In this document: piece after piece, positions 31,462-40,352 of the stretch | Layout: every line of letters starts with the position of its first letter | Numbering within the stretch: position 1 is the stretch's first letter | IMG/VR virus record: IMGVR_UViG_3300018426_000028 | Coordinates: 1 to 52,931 of that record | DNA: 52,931 nt | DNA from: a virus | Strand: one strand, 5' to 3' | Made by a program: the position numbers and the translations under genes | Notes under the pieces: model-generated | What the model saw: the letters and a program-made list of their open reading frames with translations, nothing else | Database searches by the model: none | What the model was told of the DNA's origin: nothing

Positions 31462-32962
31462 TTGAATCTCCAATCACATTATCTTCTGGTTGACTTGCTC
31501 CAATCTGTTTGTCCATCAAAGCAATTTCTTCATCGGTAAATCTCAAGATGTTTTTCTGAACATACTCTTTACTGAACAACTGTCCAACGAAAGGTGCAAC
31601 GTTATTCAAAATTTCTATTCTACTTCTCAAAACCTCTTGTTCTTTTGACTCTGTATAGTAAGCATCTGACGCAAACTTATACTGAATACTTTCTCGCAAT
31701 TCTGGCCATTCTGATTCATTTATGACTCCTTTGAGTATCAACTGAGTCTTTAATAGATCATCAAACACACCAGAAAATCTTCTTCTTAACTTAGAAATAA
31801 ACTTTGTAAACTTTAATTCATCTCTAGTAATCTCAGCAGATCGACCAAAGTTTAATCCAGTTTGTTGTTCTAGTCTAGAGATAGGAACGTTAAGAGATTG
31901 ATACAACTTCTTCTGGAAGTAGTTTACGTCTTCAATCTCACCCAAGTTTTGTCCGCCAGGCAATGTTTGAATCTCCGTACCTCTGCCACCTTCTTTTCGT
32001 GGTAACCAGAAATCTTCAAGCATTGACATGAACTTCTTGTCGTCTCTAATTTCTCCAGTCTCGGAATCGTAAACCAACTTATTACGATACCTATTCATAA
32101 CATCTTTTAGATACTGTTCCGCCTTATTAGTAGGCAGGTTGCCAACATCTATATAAAAAATTCTTCTTTCTGGAGAACGTGTGATACGATAAATCACTAC
32201 AGCATTCTCCATCATCCTAAGTTGGTTAGCAGGACGAATTGCCTTGTGCAAAAAGGACAGAGGTATATTTCTGTCCTGATCTACTAGACCAGATGTGCAA
32301 TAACACACCGCATCTTTACTAACCTTGATTGCTTTGTCGTTAGCAACATCTGTTTTATACATCTGGTTGCTATTCAGAGCAATACCTTTTTCATCATAAA
32401 CAAAATACTCGTTGACTTCTTTTACCAAAGTTACCTGAGTCTTTGCATCTTTTTCCTTTTTAATTTCCCTGACCTTTCGGATTTTCCTTGGGTCAACGTA
32501 TCGAATGTCTTTAATCCCATCTTTGGGTTTAGTACCATCCACTACTTTGTGGAAATAAATTCTACCATCAATGTACCATCGTCTGAAATAATCTTGAGCT
32601 TTAGTATTAAAATCCAAGATAGTCATGATATTGTTAAACTCTTCCGCAATAGCCTTCTTGACAGTGGCCGGTTGAGAAACATTATCCAGATCGATCTGTA
32701 CTGGTTTTTCATCATCAAAGTTTGATATAGCATCGTTGACCACATCTTCAATAGCTGCGTCAACATCTCCCATCATGGAGATATCTCTATATCTTTTAAT
32801 TAGCTGACTTTCATTATTGGCAGTACCTTCAATATCAAAGTATGTGCCGTAATATCCACCAGCCTTAATAGCCTCAAGCGATCCGTCATCATGGGGAGCT
32901 ACGAAAGACTTCTCTCCCTTAGATGGTTTGGATCGCTCGATTGTGTATCCAAACAATTCCAT
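31454..32962 (-). CDS. 20: Portal vertex protein gp20
   Basis: 502 residues (T4 gp20 is 524). Dodecameric portal that initiates head assembly and conducts DNA. Characteristic stretches include RYRDISMMGDVDAAIEDVVNDAI (about 56-78), VVIYRITRSPERRIFYIDVGNLP (256-278) and DFWLPRKEGGRGTEIQTLPGGQNLGE (about 315-340), the last being the conserved region often used as a cyanophage marker. Complete, with no insertions of note. Confidence 0.96.
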   Translation of the reverse strand: MELFGYTIERSKPSKGEKSFVAPHDDGSLEAIKAGGYYGTYFDIEGTANNESQLIKRYRDISMMGDVDAAIEDVVNDAISNFDDEKPVQIDLDNVSQPATVKKAIAEEFNNIMTILDFNTKAQDYFRRWYIDGRIYFHKVVDGTKPKDGIKDIRYVDPRKIRKVREIKKEKDAKTQVTLVKEVNEYFVYDEKGIALNSNQMYKTDVANDKAIKVSKDAVCYCTSGLVDQDRNIPLSFLHKAIRPANQLRMMENAVVIYRITRSPERRIFYIDVGNLPTNKAEQYLKDVMNRYRNKLVYDSETGEIRDDKKFMSMLEDFWLPRKEGGRGTEIQTLPGGQNLGEIEDVNYFQKKLYQSLNVPISRLEQQTGLNFGRSAEITRDELKFTKFISKLRRRFSGVFDDLLKTQLILKGVINESEWPELRESIQYKFASDAYYTESKEQEVLRSRIEILNNVAPFVGQLFSKEYVQKNILRFTDEEIALMDKQIGASQPEDNVIGDSNE

Positions 32963-32988
32963 AATTTACCCTAGTTACTGAGACTATA

Positions 32989-33504
32989 TTAAGCTACATC
33001 GTAGGATGTATACTGGAAAGTCACCGTAAACTCTTCAAAAATATCATTTTGTGCATAGTTCAATGCGATTTCTGACATCTGAATCGGAAACGCATTGCGA
33101 AGGGTGTAAACACCACCAGGCAATACAGCGTCATTTCGATCTAGATGTTCAACAATAACATCCGTTTGGTAATCACGAGGTGTAAGAACACCAGTGTTGT
33201 CTTCACGATTATTCATTCCGTCCATCCATTGTTCAAATGGTGTTCTAAGACTGAACTCAGAATCGTTTACAACCGTAATTGTCCACGGATCAAAGATACG
33301 TTCACCAGCCAACTTAACCTCACGACCCCTATACTGAATGATAGCGGGGTTTACGTTGGATGCTGGTAACGCAGCGCCCGTTACAAGCAGACTATAAGAG
33401 GGATCAACACCAGCCACATAAGAGGGAAAACCAAGTTTCACTCTAAACTGGTTAGGTCTTGCACCTCCGGCGCCAAGTCTTGACTTAAACTCTTCAATAT
33501 TCAT
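32989..33504 (-). CDS. 19: Tail tube protein gp19
   Basis: 171 residues (T4 gp19 is 163). Forms the inner tube of the contractile tail. The start NIEEFKSRLGAGGARPNQFRVKLGFPS and the FDPWTITVVNDSEFSLRTPFEQWMD segment match the tube fold. Encoded between gp18 and gp20 as in T4. The upstream box AATAAATA (33529-33536) is a one-mismatch late promoter candidate. Confidence 0.93.
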   Translation of the reverse strand: MNIEEFKSRLGAGGARPNQFRVKLGFPSYVAGVDPSYSLLVTGAALPASNVNPAIIQYRGREVKLAGERIFDPWTITVVNDSEFSLRTPFEQWMDGMNNREDNTGVLTPRDYQTDVIVEHLDRNDAVLPGGVYTLRNAFPIQMSEIALNYAQNDIFEEFTVTFQYTSYDVA

Positions 33505-33528
33505 CTAACTTTTCTCCTAACTTTCTGT

Positions 33529-33536
33529 TATTTATT
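33529..33536 (-). promoter_or_regulatory. Possible late promoter for gp19 (one mismatch)
   Basis: Minus strand AATAAATA, differing from TATAAATA at the first base, 25 bases before the gp19 ATG. Position is plausible; strength uncertain. Confidence 0.4.
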
Positions 33537-33543
33537 CTTACTA

Positions 33544-35514
33544 TTAAGCGCCAAGTTCTTCAAACGAGATGCCAGTTCTAGTAGCAATAAACGTCAGCGT
33601 GATGAAGTTAATAGACTTAGCAGGTTTAACGTAAATGTCAGCTCTAAATTCATTAGAGTCAACAACCTGTGGAGTGTTATTTGTCTCGTCACAAACTACA
33701 CGGAAGTCGTAGATACCTCTGCGACCCTGTACGTCTCTCAAGAACGGTTCTACCAGTGCAACAAACTGCGCTCTTGTGAATGCATCGTTGAATTCAAACA
33801 ACTGGAATTTAGCAGCAGTTGCAATTGCTTTCTCAAGAACAATAAACAATCTGCGAACGTTGATTCTATTGAAGGCAGAAGGTTTACCCAACATAGTCTT
33901 GTCACCGAAAAGAACGATACCAGCTTCTGGTGTGTTCATTACGGGGTTAATTCCTCTAGAGTACAGTGTGTCTCTAGCAGCTTTTCTCGGAGACCATGCA
34001 AGTTTAATTGCATTTTTAATGATGCCACGATTCAAACCAGCAGGAGAGAACCAAGGATCATTCCCCTGATCAGTAACAACACAACAACCAGCAACGTCAC
34101 CATTAAGGGGAACATATACATATCGGTCATTGTACTTGTCATACTGATATTTCCAACCACTATCGAAAACACCATAAGATGATCTAGTATAAGCACCAAA
34201 GTCGGCCTGACCAGTAATGTCTGTAAGTTCGTCACCCTCGTTATTAACAACACTTGATCTCTGCGGCGAGATAAATGCAAGACAGTCTTTACGAACTTCA
34301 GCGATATTGTCAAGAACAAAATCACCAACAGTTGTTGGATGTGCTGAAGTCAAGACAAGAGCAACATCAACCAATTCATCATTGGCGAACAGGAGGTATC
34401 CATCTTGAATATCTCCAGTTGCCGGATCGTCATCAACACCACCACTCAAAGAAAGAGACTGGTCTGTGTCACCTATCACCAAAGTGTCAAAGACGATTCC
34501 GCCAGAAGCACCAGCAGTACTTTCGCCCCAGTTTGAACCAACAGTAGGATGATCCATCCACCAAATATACTTAGAACGATCATTGATTACGTTCTTGTAG
34601 TAATTGGTCTGGTTGAGATCGTCTTTAGCATCTCTTGCTTTAGAAACGCCTGCAAACTTCTCAAGGATAGTACCAGCACTACCACTGATGCCACCATCTT
34701 CATCGATGACAATTATGTGCATTTCATCGTATGAAGAACCGTTTTTCTCAGCCCAAGTTGTAGATGTGGGGATTGAATCAAACTCGTCTCTGTATACCCA
34801 CTCCGATGTAGGAAGAGAAGCGGTAGCAGTCAAAACTACATCGGTTTCTCCACCCTGACCATCGTCTTGTTTACAATTAAGAGTTACGGTTGGAGCAGTA
34901 ATGTAACCGAAACCAGAATTGGTAACAGTGATGGCATTCACTACACCGGCAGTGATAGTTGCTGTTGCAGCGGCATTGATTCCACCAGCAGGAGCATCAG
35001 CAATATTTACTGATTCTACGCTGAGGATATCAACGTTGTTGGCCTGACTGCTATCTACTGCAATACTTTTAATACTTGTAGTAGTGATTGAGGAAATGTC
35101 AGCCATCTCCACTTTAATGTTATTGCCAAGTGAACCAGCATATTTTGCAGCCCAAACACCGACAGAGGCAGCACCATTTGCAAACTGTTCTTGATAATTA
35201 TCTTCGTTGGTGATCAAAAGGCCTGATGCGTCAGCAGTAGCATTTCTAGCAGCAGTCCCAACTTCTCTTACAGTTAAAAGATTTGATCCGTAAGCCAAGA
35301 AACTAGCAGCGGTCATAAAGTCATAGTAGACTTCGGTAGTAGGCCTACCAAATCTTTCTACCAAATTATTTTCTGAATCAATTTGTACAATTTCGTGTAC
35401 GGGGCCCCACTGAAAGTTACCAACAATTCCACCAATCGTAGTTGCGACTGCTGGAACAACGTTGGTAAGGTCTCTTTCTTGGACTAAGACGCCAGGTGAA
35501 ATCTGGAAAGCCAT
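33544..35514 (-). CDS. 18: Tail sheath protein gp18
   Basis: 656 residues (T4 gp18 is 659). Contractile sheath subunit. The N-terminus SPGVLVQERDLTNVVPAV and the C-terminus with RRLFIVLEKAIATAAKFQLFEFND and QGRRGIYDFRVVCDETNN are the conserved sheath core that forms the interlocking mesh. Residues about 180-233 carry an inserted beta module with AVVNAITVTNSGFGYITAPTV-type pattern, similar to one in gp15. Late box at 35569-35576. Confidence 0.95.
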   Translation of the reverse strand: MAFQISPGVLVQERDLTNVVPAVATTIGGIVGNFQWGPVHEIVQIDSENNLVERFGRPTTEVYYDFMTAASFLAYGSNLLTVREVGTAARNATADASGLLITNEDNYQEQFANGAASVGVWAAKYAGSLGNNIKVEMADISSITTTSIKSIAVDSSQANNVDILSVESVNIADAPAGGINAAATATITAGVVNAITVTNSGFGYITAPTVTLNCKQDDGQGGETDVVLTATASLPTSEWVYRDEFDSIPTSTTWAEKNGSSYDEMHIIVIDEDGGISGSAGTILEKFAGVSKARDAKDDLNQTNYYKNVINDRSKYIWWMDHPTVGSNWGESTAGASGGIVFDTLVIGDTDQSLSLSGGVDDDPATGDIQDGYLLFANDELVDVALVLTSAHPTTVGDFVLDNIAEVRKDCLAFISPQRSSVVNNEGDELTDITGQADFGAYTRSSYGVFDSGWKYQYDKYNDRYVYVPLNGDVAGCCVVTDQGNDPWFSPAGLNRGIIKNAIKLAWSPRKAARDTLYSRGINPVMNTPEAGIVLFGDKTMLGKPSAFNRINVRRLFIVLEKAIATAAKFQLFEFNDAFTRAQFVALVEPFLRDVQGRRGIYDFRVVCDETNNTPQVVDSNEFRADIYVKPAKSINFITLTFIATRTGISFEELGA

Positions 35515-35568
35515 GTTGTTCTCCTTCGTATTTTGGTTTAAATACTAATAAATAGTGTTCCTGAGAAT

Positions 35569-35576
35569 TATTTATA
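35569..35576 (-). promoter_or_regulatory. T4-type late promoter for gp18
   Basis: Exact TATAAATA on the minus strand, overlapping the gp17 stop and lying 55 bases before the gp18 ATG. Confidence 0.7.
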
Positions 35577-37200
35577 AAAAATCTTTTCTCTCATCTGCCC
35601 ACATCCAGTAGTCACCATCAATGACCTCTGCCTCTACTTCAAGTCCATTTTCTATGAACCCGAATGGAGTCAGATCGGTTTGTATTGATCTCATTTGAGC
35701 GTTATACAATCCTTCTCGTATATCTACATCTGTTAAGTCTTTGAAGAACTGTTGAGTTGATAGCCACGCAAACAAAACCATACACATGGCCAAGTCATCG
35801 TGATAACCTTCATCAGCAGAAAAGGAACCAGCCTTCTCTACGAATGTTGATAGTTCATTAATGCAATCAGCATCCCAAACTAAAAACTTACTTTCTTCTA
35901 TTAAACTTTTTAAAGCAAGACAACCCTGCCTTTTTACAGCCTTCGATGTTCTGACACCGAGAGTTGTCTGTTTTCCAAATCCAGGCGATACATACTGTTT
36001 ATTTTTTTCTTGTACCGTACTAAAAATATTTTCGTATTCTAGTTCTTGGTGCAATATGTCAACTACTTGTTGACCGATATCGTTATTCTCAATCAATACA
36101 TACGCATTATTATAGTCTTTTGCCACTCTTGCAATAAAGTCTGGATACAGGAGCGGCGCCACCTTGTTGTCTCTAAACTTTCCAACAACACGGAAAGGCA
36201 TTTCTGTAATATCAACAACAACAAAAGCAGAAAAATCTCCACCTATTCCCCTTGATGTGTCGGTTGTGATTACATAATATTTATTTTCTTTCGGTTCTTC
36301 ATAAATGTCTAGTCCATCTTTCTTATATATGACCTCTTTGGAAGACATCATAGACAGTGCTTTACCACTAATCAGAGTGTTGGTTGACCCCAAGAACTCA
36401 CATAAAACTTCCTGATTGTACTTTACTTCACCGAGAAGTTTAAACTGTTCTTCTGCCCACTTCTCATCTCTGCCTGGGATTTCGGTGTAGTGGATGAACA
36501 TATTTTTAAAACCATTGGTTCCCTTCTCCGATTCGTTCCAGAATTTCCAGAAGTGATTGTAACCCAACGGGGTAGATGTCAAAAGAATCTTTGTAGTTTC
36601 ACCAGCAGAAATAGTAGGATATACGGAAGCAAAAAACTCATCCGCAATGTTGTTTGGAATGATCGCCGCCTCATCAATGTACAACCAGTTTACAGACTTA
36701 CCACGAATACCAGATGTCGTTGTAGCAGAGGTGAATACCCGAGAACCATTCTCAAGATCAACGTCACCCTTGTTCCAAGTCTTTACGCCTTGTTGCATCC
36801 ATATAGGCAAATTTTCATACATGATTTGATATCGAGACAGAACCTCTCTCGCAGCAGCGGTCTTGTTTGCCATGATTGCCACCATCTTGTTGTCTTGAAA
36901 GATAGTGTAATGCAAAATACAAGCAGCTGCGGTGATCGTTTTGCCTTGCTGACGACCTTCCATCAAGATAGTCTTACGATTATTCATAATAAAATCAACT
37001 TTATTTTTCTGACAATCGTATAGTTTAAAAGGTTGCAAACCTCTATCAAGAGTTACAATCTTGCAATAGTTTTCTATGAAATAGATGGGGTCTTCGGAAC
37101 ACTTAACAAACTCTGTCAGTTGTTCTTTTGTGAAATCGTGTTGATATCCAACTGGTTTGAGATTTGGGTTTCCGTGATAGGAGGTATCAATCTGGCTCAT
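35572..37200 (-). CDS. 17: Terminase large subunit gp17
   Basis: 542 residues (T4 gp17 is 610). Packaging motor and headful nuclease. Walker A is GRQQGKT (82-88), Walker B is WLYIDEAA (172-179), a coupling motif LLTSTPLG follows, and the RNase H-like nuclease starts at VITTDTSRG (about 308-316) with further acidic residues near VLIENND and DEGYHDD. All motifs are present. It overlaps gp16 by 14 bases. Confidence 0.96.
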   Translation of the reverse strand: MSQIDTSYHGNPNLKPVGYQHDFTKEQLTEFVKCSEDPIYFIENYCKIVTLDRGLQPFKLYDCQKNKVDFIMNNRKTILMEGRQQGKTITAAACILHYTIFQDNKMVAIMANKTAAAREVLSRYQIMYENLPIWMQQGVKTWNKGDVDLENGSRVFTSATTTSGIRGKSVNWLYIDEAAIIPNNIADEFFASVYPTISAGETTKILLTSTPLGYNHFWKFWNESEKGTNGFKNMFIHYTEIPGRDEKWAEEQFKLLGEVKYNQEVLCEFLGSTNTLISGKALSMMSSKEVIYKKDGLDIYEEPKENKYYVITTDTSRGIGGDFSAFVVVDITEMPFRVVGKFRDNKVAPLLYPDFIARVAKDYNNAYVLIENNDIGQQVVDILHQELEYENIFSTVQEKNKQYVSPGFGKQTTLGVRTSKAVKRQGCLALKSLIEESKFLVWDADCINELSTFVEKAGSFSADEGYHDDLAMCMVLFAWLSTQQFFKDLTDVDIREGLYNAQMRSIQTDLTPFGFIENGLEVEAEVIDGDYWMWADERKDFL

Positions 37201-37621
37201 GGTCTATAACATTCTCATTTTTTTCATCACGAATTGCTTTAAGAATATCGCTGGTAGTACCAGCAAAAACTATATTATTTTGTGTTTTTATGAGGGGTTT
37301 CTCAACACCAGACTTGACATCTATGCGATTCTTTTTCTCTTGAATCTCCATGACATCTTTTGCCTGTTCACCCATTGTCTTGATAATCTGACCAGCAACC
37401 TCGTATGCTCTAGGGTTATCGCTGTTCATTGCAACATTCAAAATGCCTTCAGCAGCCTGTTCGCTATAGGCCATTGCTTTCTCAAGAGTTTGTCTAGCCT
37501 TTTGGAAGTCGGTATCAACATCGTTGTTACCAGTTTCGGCCGGAGGTTTCACTTGATTGGTTTCCGTAGAAACCGTTTGAAATGTTTTATCTAGAGCGTC
37601 AAAAACTTTATTTCTGCTCAT
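37187..37621 (-). CDS. 16: Terminase small subunit gp16
   Basis: 144 residues from the ATG at 37621; a GTG directly before it is an alternative (T4 gp16 is 164). Ring-forming DNA-recognition partner of gp17. Central coiled coil with the conserved TLEKAMAYSEQAAEGILNVA and NPRAYEVAGQIIKTM segments, flanked by polar tails. It lies between gp15 and gp17 as in T4. Confidence 0.88.
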   Translation of the reverse strand: MSRNKVFDALDKTFQTVSTETNQVKPPAETGNNDVDTDFQKARQTLEKAMAYSEQAAEGILNVAMNSDNPRAYEVAGQIIKTMGEQAKDVMEIQEKKNRIDVKSGVEKPLIKTQNNIVFAGTTSDILKAIRDEKNENVIDHEPD

Positions 37622-37629
37622 CACATCAC

Positions 37630-38631
37630 CTATTCATATACTTGTTCAAATTCTTCAATGAACCTATATGGTTCATCCTTGTATGGGTTTGGATTGTAGT
37701 TCGGTGGTTCCTCAAAGGCAACGGCAGGTGGTGTTATGTATCCAGAACCAGCATCGTCAATGACAATTTTTGTCACAACTCCATTTGTAATTTCTGCGTG
37801 TGCTCTAGCGTTACCATCTATAGTTATATTAGGTGCGCTTTCTGTATATCCTTCTCCACCATATTCTATTTCAATTTGACTAACAGAACCGTTTTCTATA
37901 GATGCAGTTGCTACTGGCAAAGTACCAGTGACCTCAAACCCAAACTTGATATGTGGGCCTTGCATATCTGGATTTTCGTATGTTCTTGCAATAGACTTTT
38001 TGATGAAACCTTGGTTCTGTATAAACCCATAGTAATTAAGTTTCATCGTAAAAGTCAAAGACCACACAATACTTTGTCTTGCCGCAAAATCTCCTTCATA
38101 CTGATCTTCAAAAGTTACGCTGTCCAGTACAATTTTTATGTCTCTTTTGATTCCCATTTCTGGTAGATCATTAACCGTCACACTAAAATCTGGATTGAAG
38201 TATGGTAGAATCTGTTCTACAATCTGTAGTGCATCTTCTTGGTTTTTAGAAAAAATATATAATCCCATTTGCATATCATATGGAGTAGATACGAAAGACT
38301 TTCTATATGTGTTAGAATCATCTCCATCACCAACAGCAATGGTTTTTTGTACCTGTGATATTTTTCTACTGGGATCAAAATTAAATCCAAGAATCTCAAA
38401 CCCCATTCTGGGGAGAGATATTGCTACCTCACCTCTGGATTCTGCATCAGGAACCTGTGCAATACGAGACAGAAATTTTTGTTTTGGTGAGTAAGCAAGA
38501 GGCACACGAAGATTCTGAGCAACATCACCATCGGCATTTCTTCTTTCTATCTGAATATTATTAAAGATAGTGCCGAAAGCTATGATTGCTTTCTTTGTAT
38601 GTTTGTGATAAAATTGTCTATTCTGAAACAT
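37630..38631 (-). CDS. 15: Tail sheath stabiliser / tail terminator gp15 with extra beta module
   Basis: 333 residues (T4 gp15 is 272). Caps the tail and joins it to the head. Start FYHKHTKKAIIAFGTIFNNIQIERR, then LRVPLAYSPKQKFLSRI, is the gp15 hallmark. Residues about 240-307 contain two repeats of a beta pattern ending in GEGYTESAPNITI and GSGYITPPAVAF, followed by a Pro/Tyr/Glu-rich tail; this part is extra relative to T4 and resembles a module in gp18. Shares bases with the gp14 stop (TAATG). Confidence 0.9.
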   Translation of the reverse strand: MFQNRQFYHKHTKKAIIAFGTIFNNIQIERRNADGDVAQNLRVPLAYSPKQKFLSRIAQVPDAESRGEVAISLPRMGFEILGFNFDPSRKISQVQKTIAVGDGDDSNTYRKSFVSTPYDMQMGLYIFSKNQEDALQIVEQILPYFNPDFSVTVNDLPEMGIKRDIKIVLDSVTFEDQYEGDFAARQSIVWSLTFTMKLNYYGFIQNQGFIKKSIARTYENPDMQGPHIKFGFEVTGTLPVATASIENGSVSQIEIEYGGEGYTESAPNITIDGNARAHAEITNGVVTKIVIDDAGSGYITPPAVAFEEPPNYNPNPYKDEPYRFIEEFEQVYE

Positions 38632-39377
38632 TATCTTAACTCACCAAATGGGTTGACTTCACTGAAATCAAGAATATCTTCTAAGTCTTGCAGTGTATCA
38701 AAATCTGTGTTGTCGGTATTGGCCAATGCTTTTTGTGCAGCAAATTCTTCCAATATAAGAGTCCCATTATCTTCAAGTACCAATGCATTACCATCTTCAA
38801 GTAGAAACTGAAATGCCAACATATCGATTGACTGTTCATCTGCAACAACATCAAGATCGCCAATACCAGTGTCGATGATTTCAGAAGAGTACTCGAACAA
38901 TTCGCATTGCAATTTGAACACATAAATCTTTCCTAATTGATAGAAAGGATTTTGAAATTCTACATATTTAATCTCAAAGATAGAACCAGTCTTTTCAAAA
39001 TATAACAAGTCACCTTCTGCTGGTCTTGCGTCCAACTGAAAGTCTCCACCAGTAGTGACAACCATTTCTTCCCATCTTCTCTTTGACAGAACAAATGTTG
39101 CAGAATCTCTAATTTCTATACCAAACTTTGTAAATAAATCTCCCTCACCTTCAAACCCATCTACGTTTTCTAAATACATTTCTAGAGGATAGGCTTGTGT
39201 AAACTTAGACAATGCATCCTCATCAAGAATCAGGTCTCTGTTTACAATTGTTCTGGGAAGATAGTAAACATCGTGGCCGTAAATTTTGAGACTTTCAATA
39301 ACTAAGTCTTCAACCAAACGTTGTTCGTTTGTTGTACCAGATGTGTTTCCAGATTGGAAATAGAAGTTAGTAGCCAC
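38631..39377 (-). CDS. 14: Neck protein gp14
   Basis: 248 residues with a GTG start at 39377 (T4 gp14 is 256). Head-completion protein that joins heads and tails with gp13. N-terminal FYFQ followed by TNEQRLVEDLVIESLKIYGHDVYYLPR is the gp14 signature; WEEMV and a FVLSKRRW segment follow. C-terminal region is acidic and contains LLEDGNALVLEDNGTLILE, a short beta repeat. Located between gp13 and gp15 as in T4. Confidence 0.9.
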   Translation of the reverse strand: MATNFYFQSGNTSGTTNEQRLVEDLVIESLKIYGHDVYYLPRTIVNRDLILDEDALSKFTQAYPLEMYLENVDGFEGEGDLFTKFGIEIRDSATFVLSKRRWEEMVVTTGGDFQLDARPAEGDLLYFEKTGSIFEIKYVEFQNPFYQLGKIYVFKLQCELFEYSSEIIDTGIGDLDVVADEQSIDMLAFQFLLEDGNALVLEDNGTLILEEFAAQKALANTDNTDFDTLQDLEDILDFSEVNPFGELR

Positions 39378-39380
39378 GAT

Positions 39381-40340
39381 TTACCCCACCATGAAGGAAG
39401 GAGGCAACTCGTACTTTAATTGCATTTCTTCTTCTATCTGAGATATCTCTTGTACTGCCTCTTGATAGATGGTTTCACCATTAAGAGTAACTCCGCCCGG
39501 CATTTGGATGCCTTGGAATTTTTTCATATTTTCACCCCACTGTTTCTTGATTAATGCGGTTGCATATCTCTTTAGAAACATGTCATCGTAAACCTCGGTG
39601 TATTCACTGGGGTCTAATATTGCATAAGCTTCAGCTACAATATAGTCTCCAATGTCATATGTCTCTGACAAGTCTGCATCAATATGCAGCTTGTTTGTTT
39701 TTCTGTTCCACCTAATCTGTCTTTCGTTTCGGAACAGTTGTTCAAGAGTTGTCATGTGACTCTTTGTCATTGCGTAGTATGTGACATCAGCAGACAACAA
39801 GTTGTATAGATCATTCAGTGCAAACTGGTAGTCAACATCAAACAGTCCGTCTGACTTTCCTCCCACCAAGGAACCAAACTTAAACAATCTTACAATATTT
39901 AGGATGTTATTGCTGATAGGGACATATCCATTCTCAATGTCCCCCTTAGTATATGGGGTCGAAGAAAGAGTAGCAGTATAACCAGAAGTATTACCAGTGA
40001 TAGTTTCACTGGCAGCCCAAGTTCCCTTACTTTCTTCTACGGAGATGTCGTTTCCGTCCAAGGATACTATATTCGCAGTGGCCCCAGAAGTATTCCCCGT
40101 GATTAGTTCACCAACATGAAAGTTGCTAGCCAAAGAAGCCTGTAGGTTTACAGTAGAACCCGTCAGTTTATGTTTGACGTAAGTTCTTTCCGTACCATCA
40201 AAATGATATTCTTGCCAAAATTGTAATGCGTCATCAATTCTGTCTGAGATTTGATCTTCATCGACATTTATTTCAATGACGGGAAAACCAAGTCTTCTCA
40301 GACAGTAATCAATGAGCTCCTGGCGACTTGATAAAGCCAT
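39381..40340 (-). CDS. 13: Neck protein gp13 with inserted repeat module
   Basis: 319 residues (T4 gp13 is 309). Head-completion protein. The start SSRQELIDYCLRRLGFPVIEINV and the later FQFALNDLYNLL/YYAMTKSHMTTLEQLFRNERQIRWN type segments are diagnostic. Residues about 58-126 hold an insertion with two near-identical motifs, GELITGNTSGATA and SETITGNTSGYTA, a beta-repeat also seen in marine phage structural proteins. First of the neck genes, directly after the fibre cluster. Confidence 0.9.
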   Translation of the reverse strand: MALSSRQELIDYCLRRLGFPVIEINVDEDQISDRIDDALQFWQEYHFDGTERTYVKHKLTGSTVNLQASLASNFHVGELITGNTSGATANIVSLDGNDISVEESKGTWAASETITGNTSGYTATLSSTPYTKGDIENGYVPISNNILNIVRLFKFGSLVGGKSDGLFDVDYQFALNDLYNLLSADVTYYAMTKSHMTTLEQLFRNERQIRWNRKTNKLHIDADLSETYDIGDYIVAEAYAILDPSEYTEVYDDMFLKRYATALIKKQWGENMKKFQGIQMPGGVTLNGETIYQEAVQEISQIEEEMQLKYELPPSFMVG

Positions 40341-40352
40341 TCAACTCTCCTA

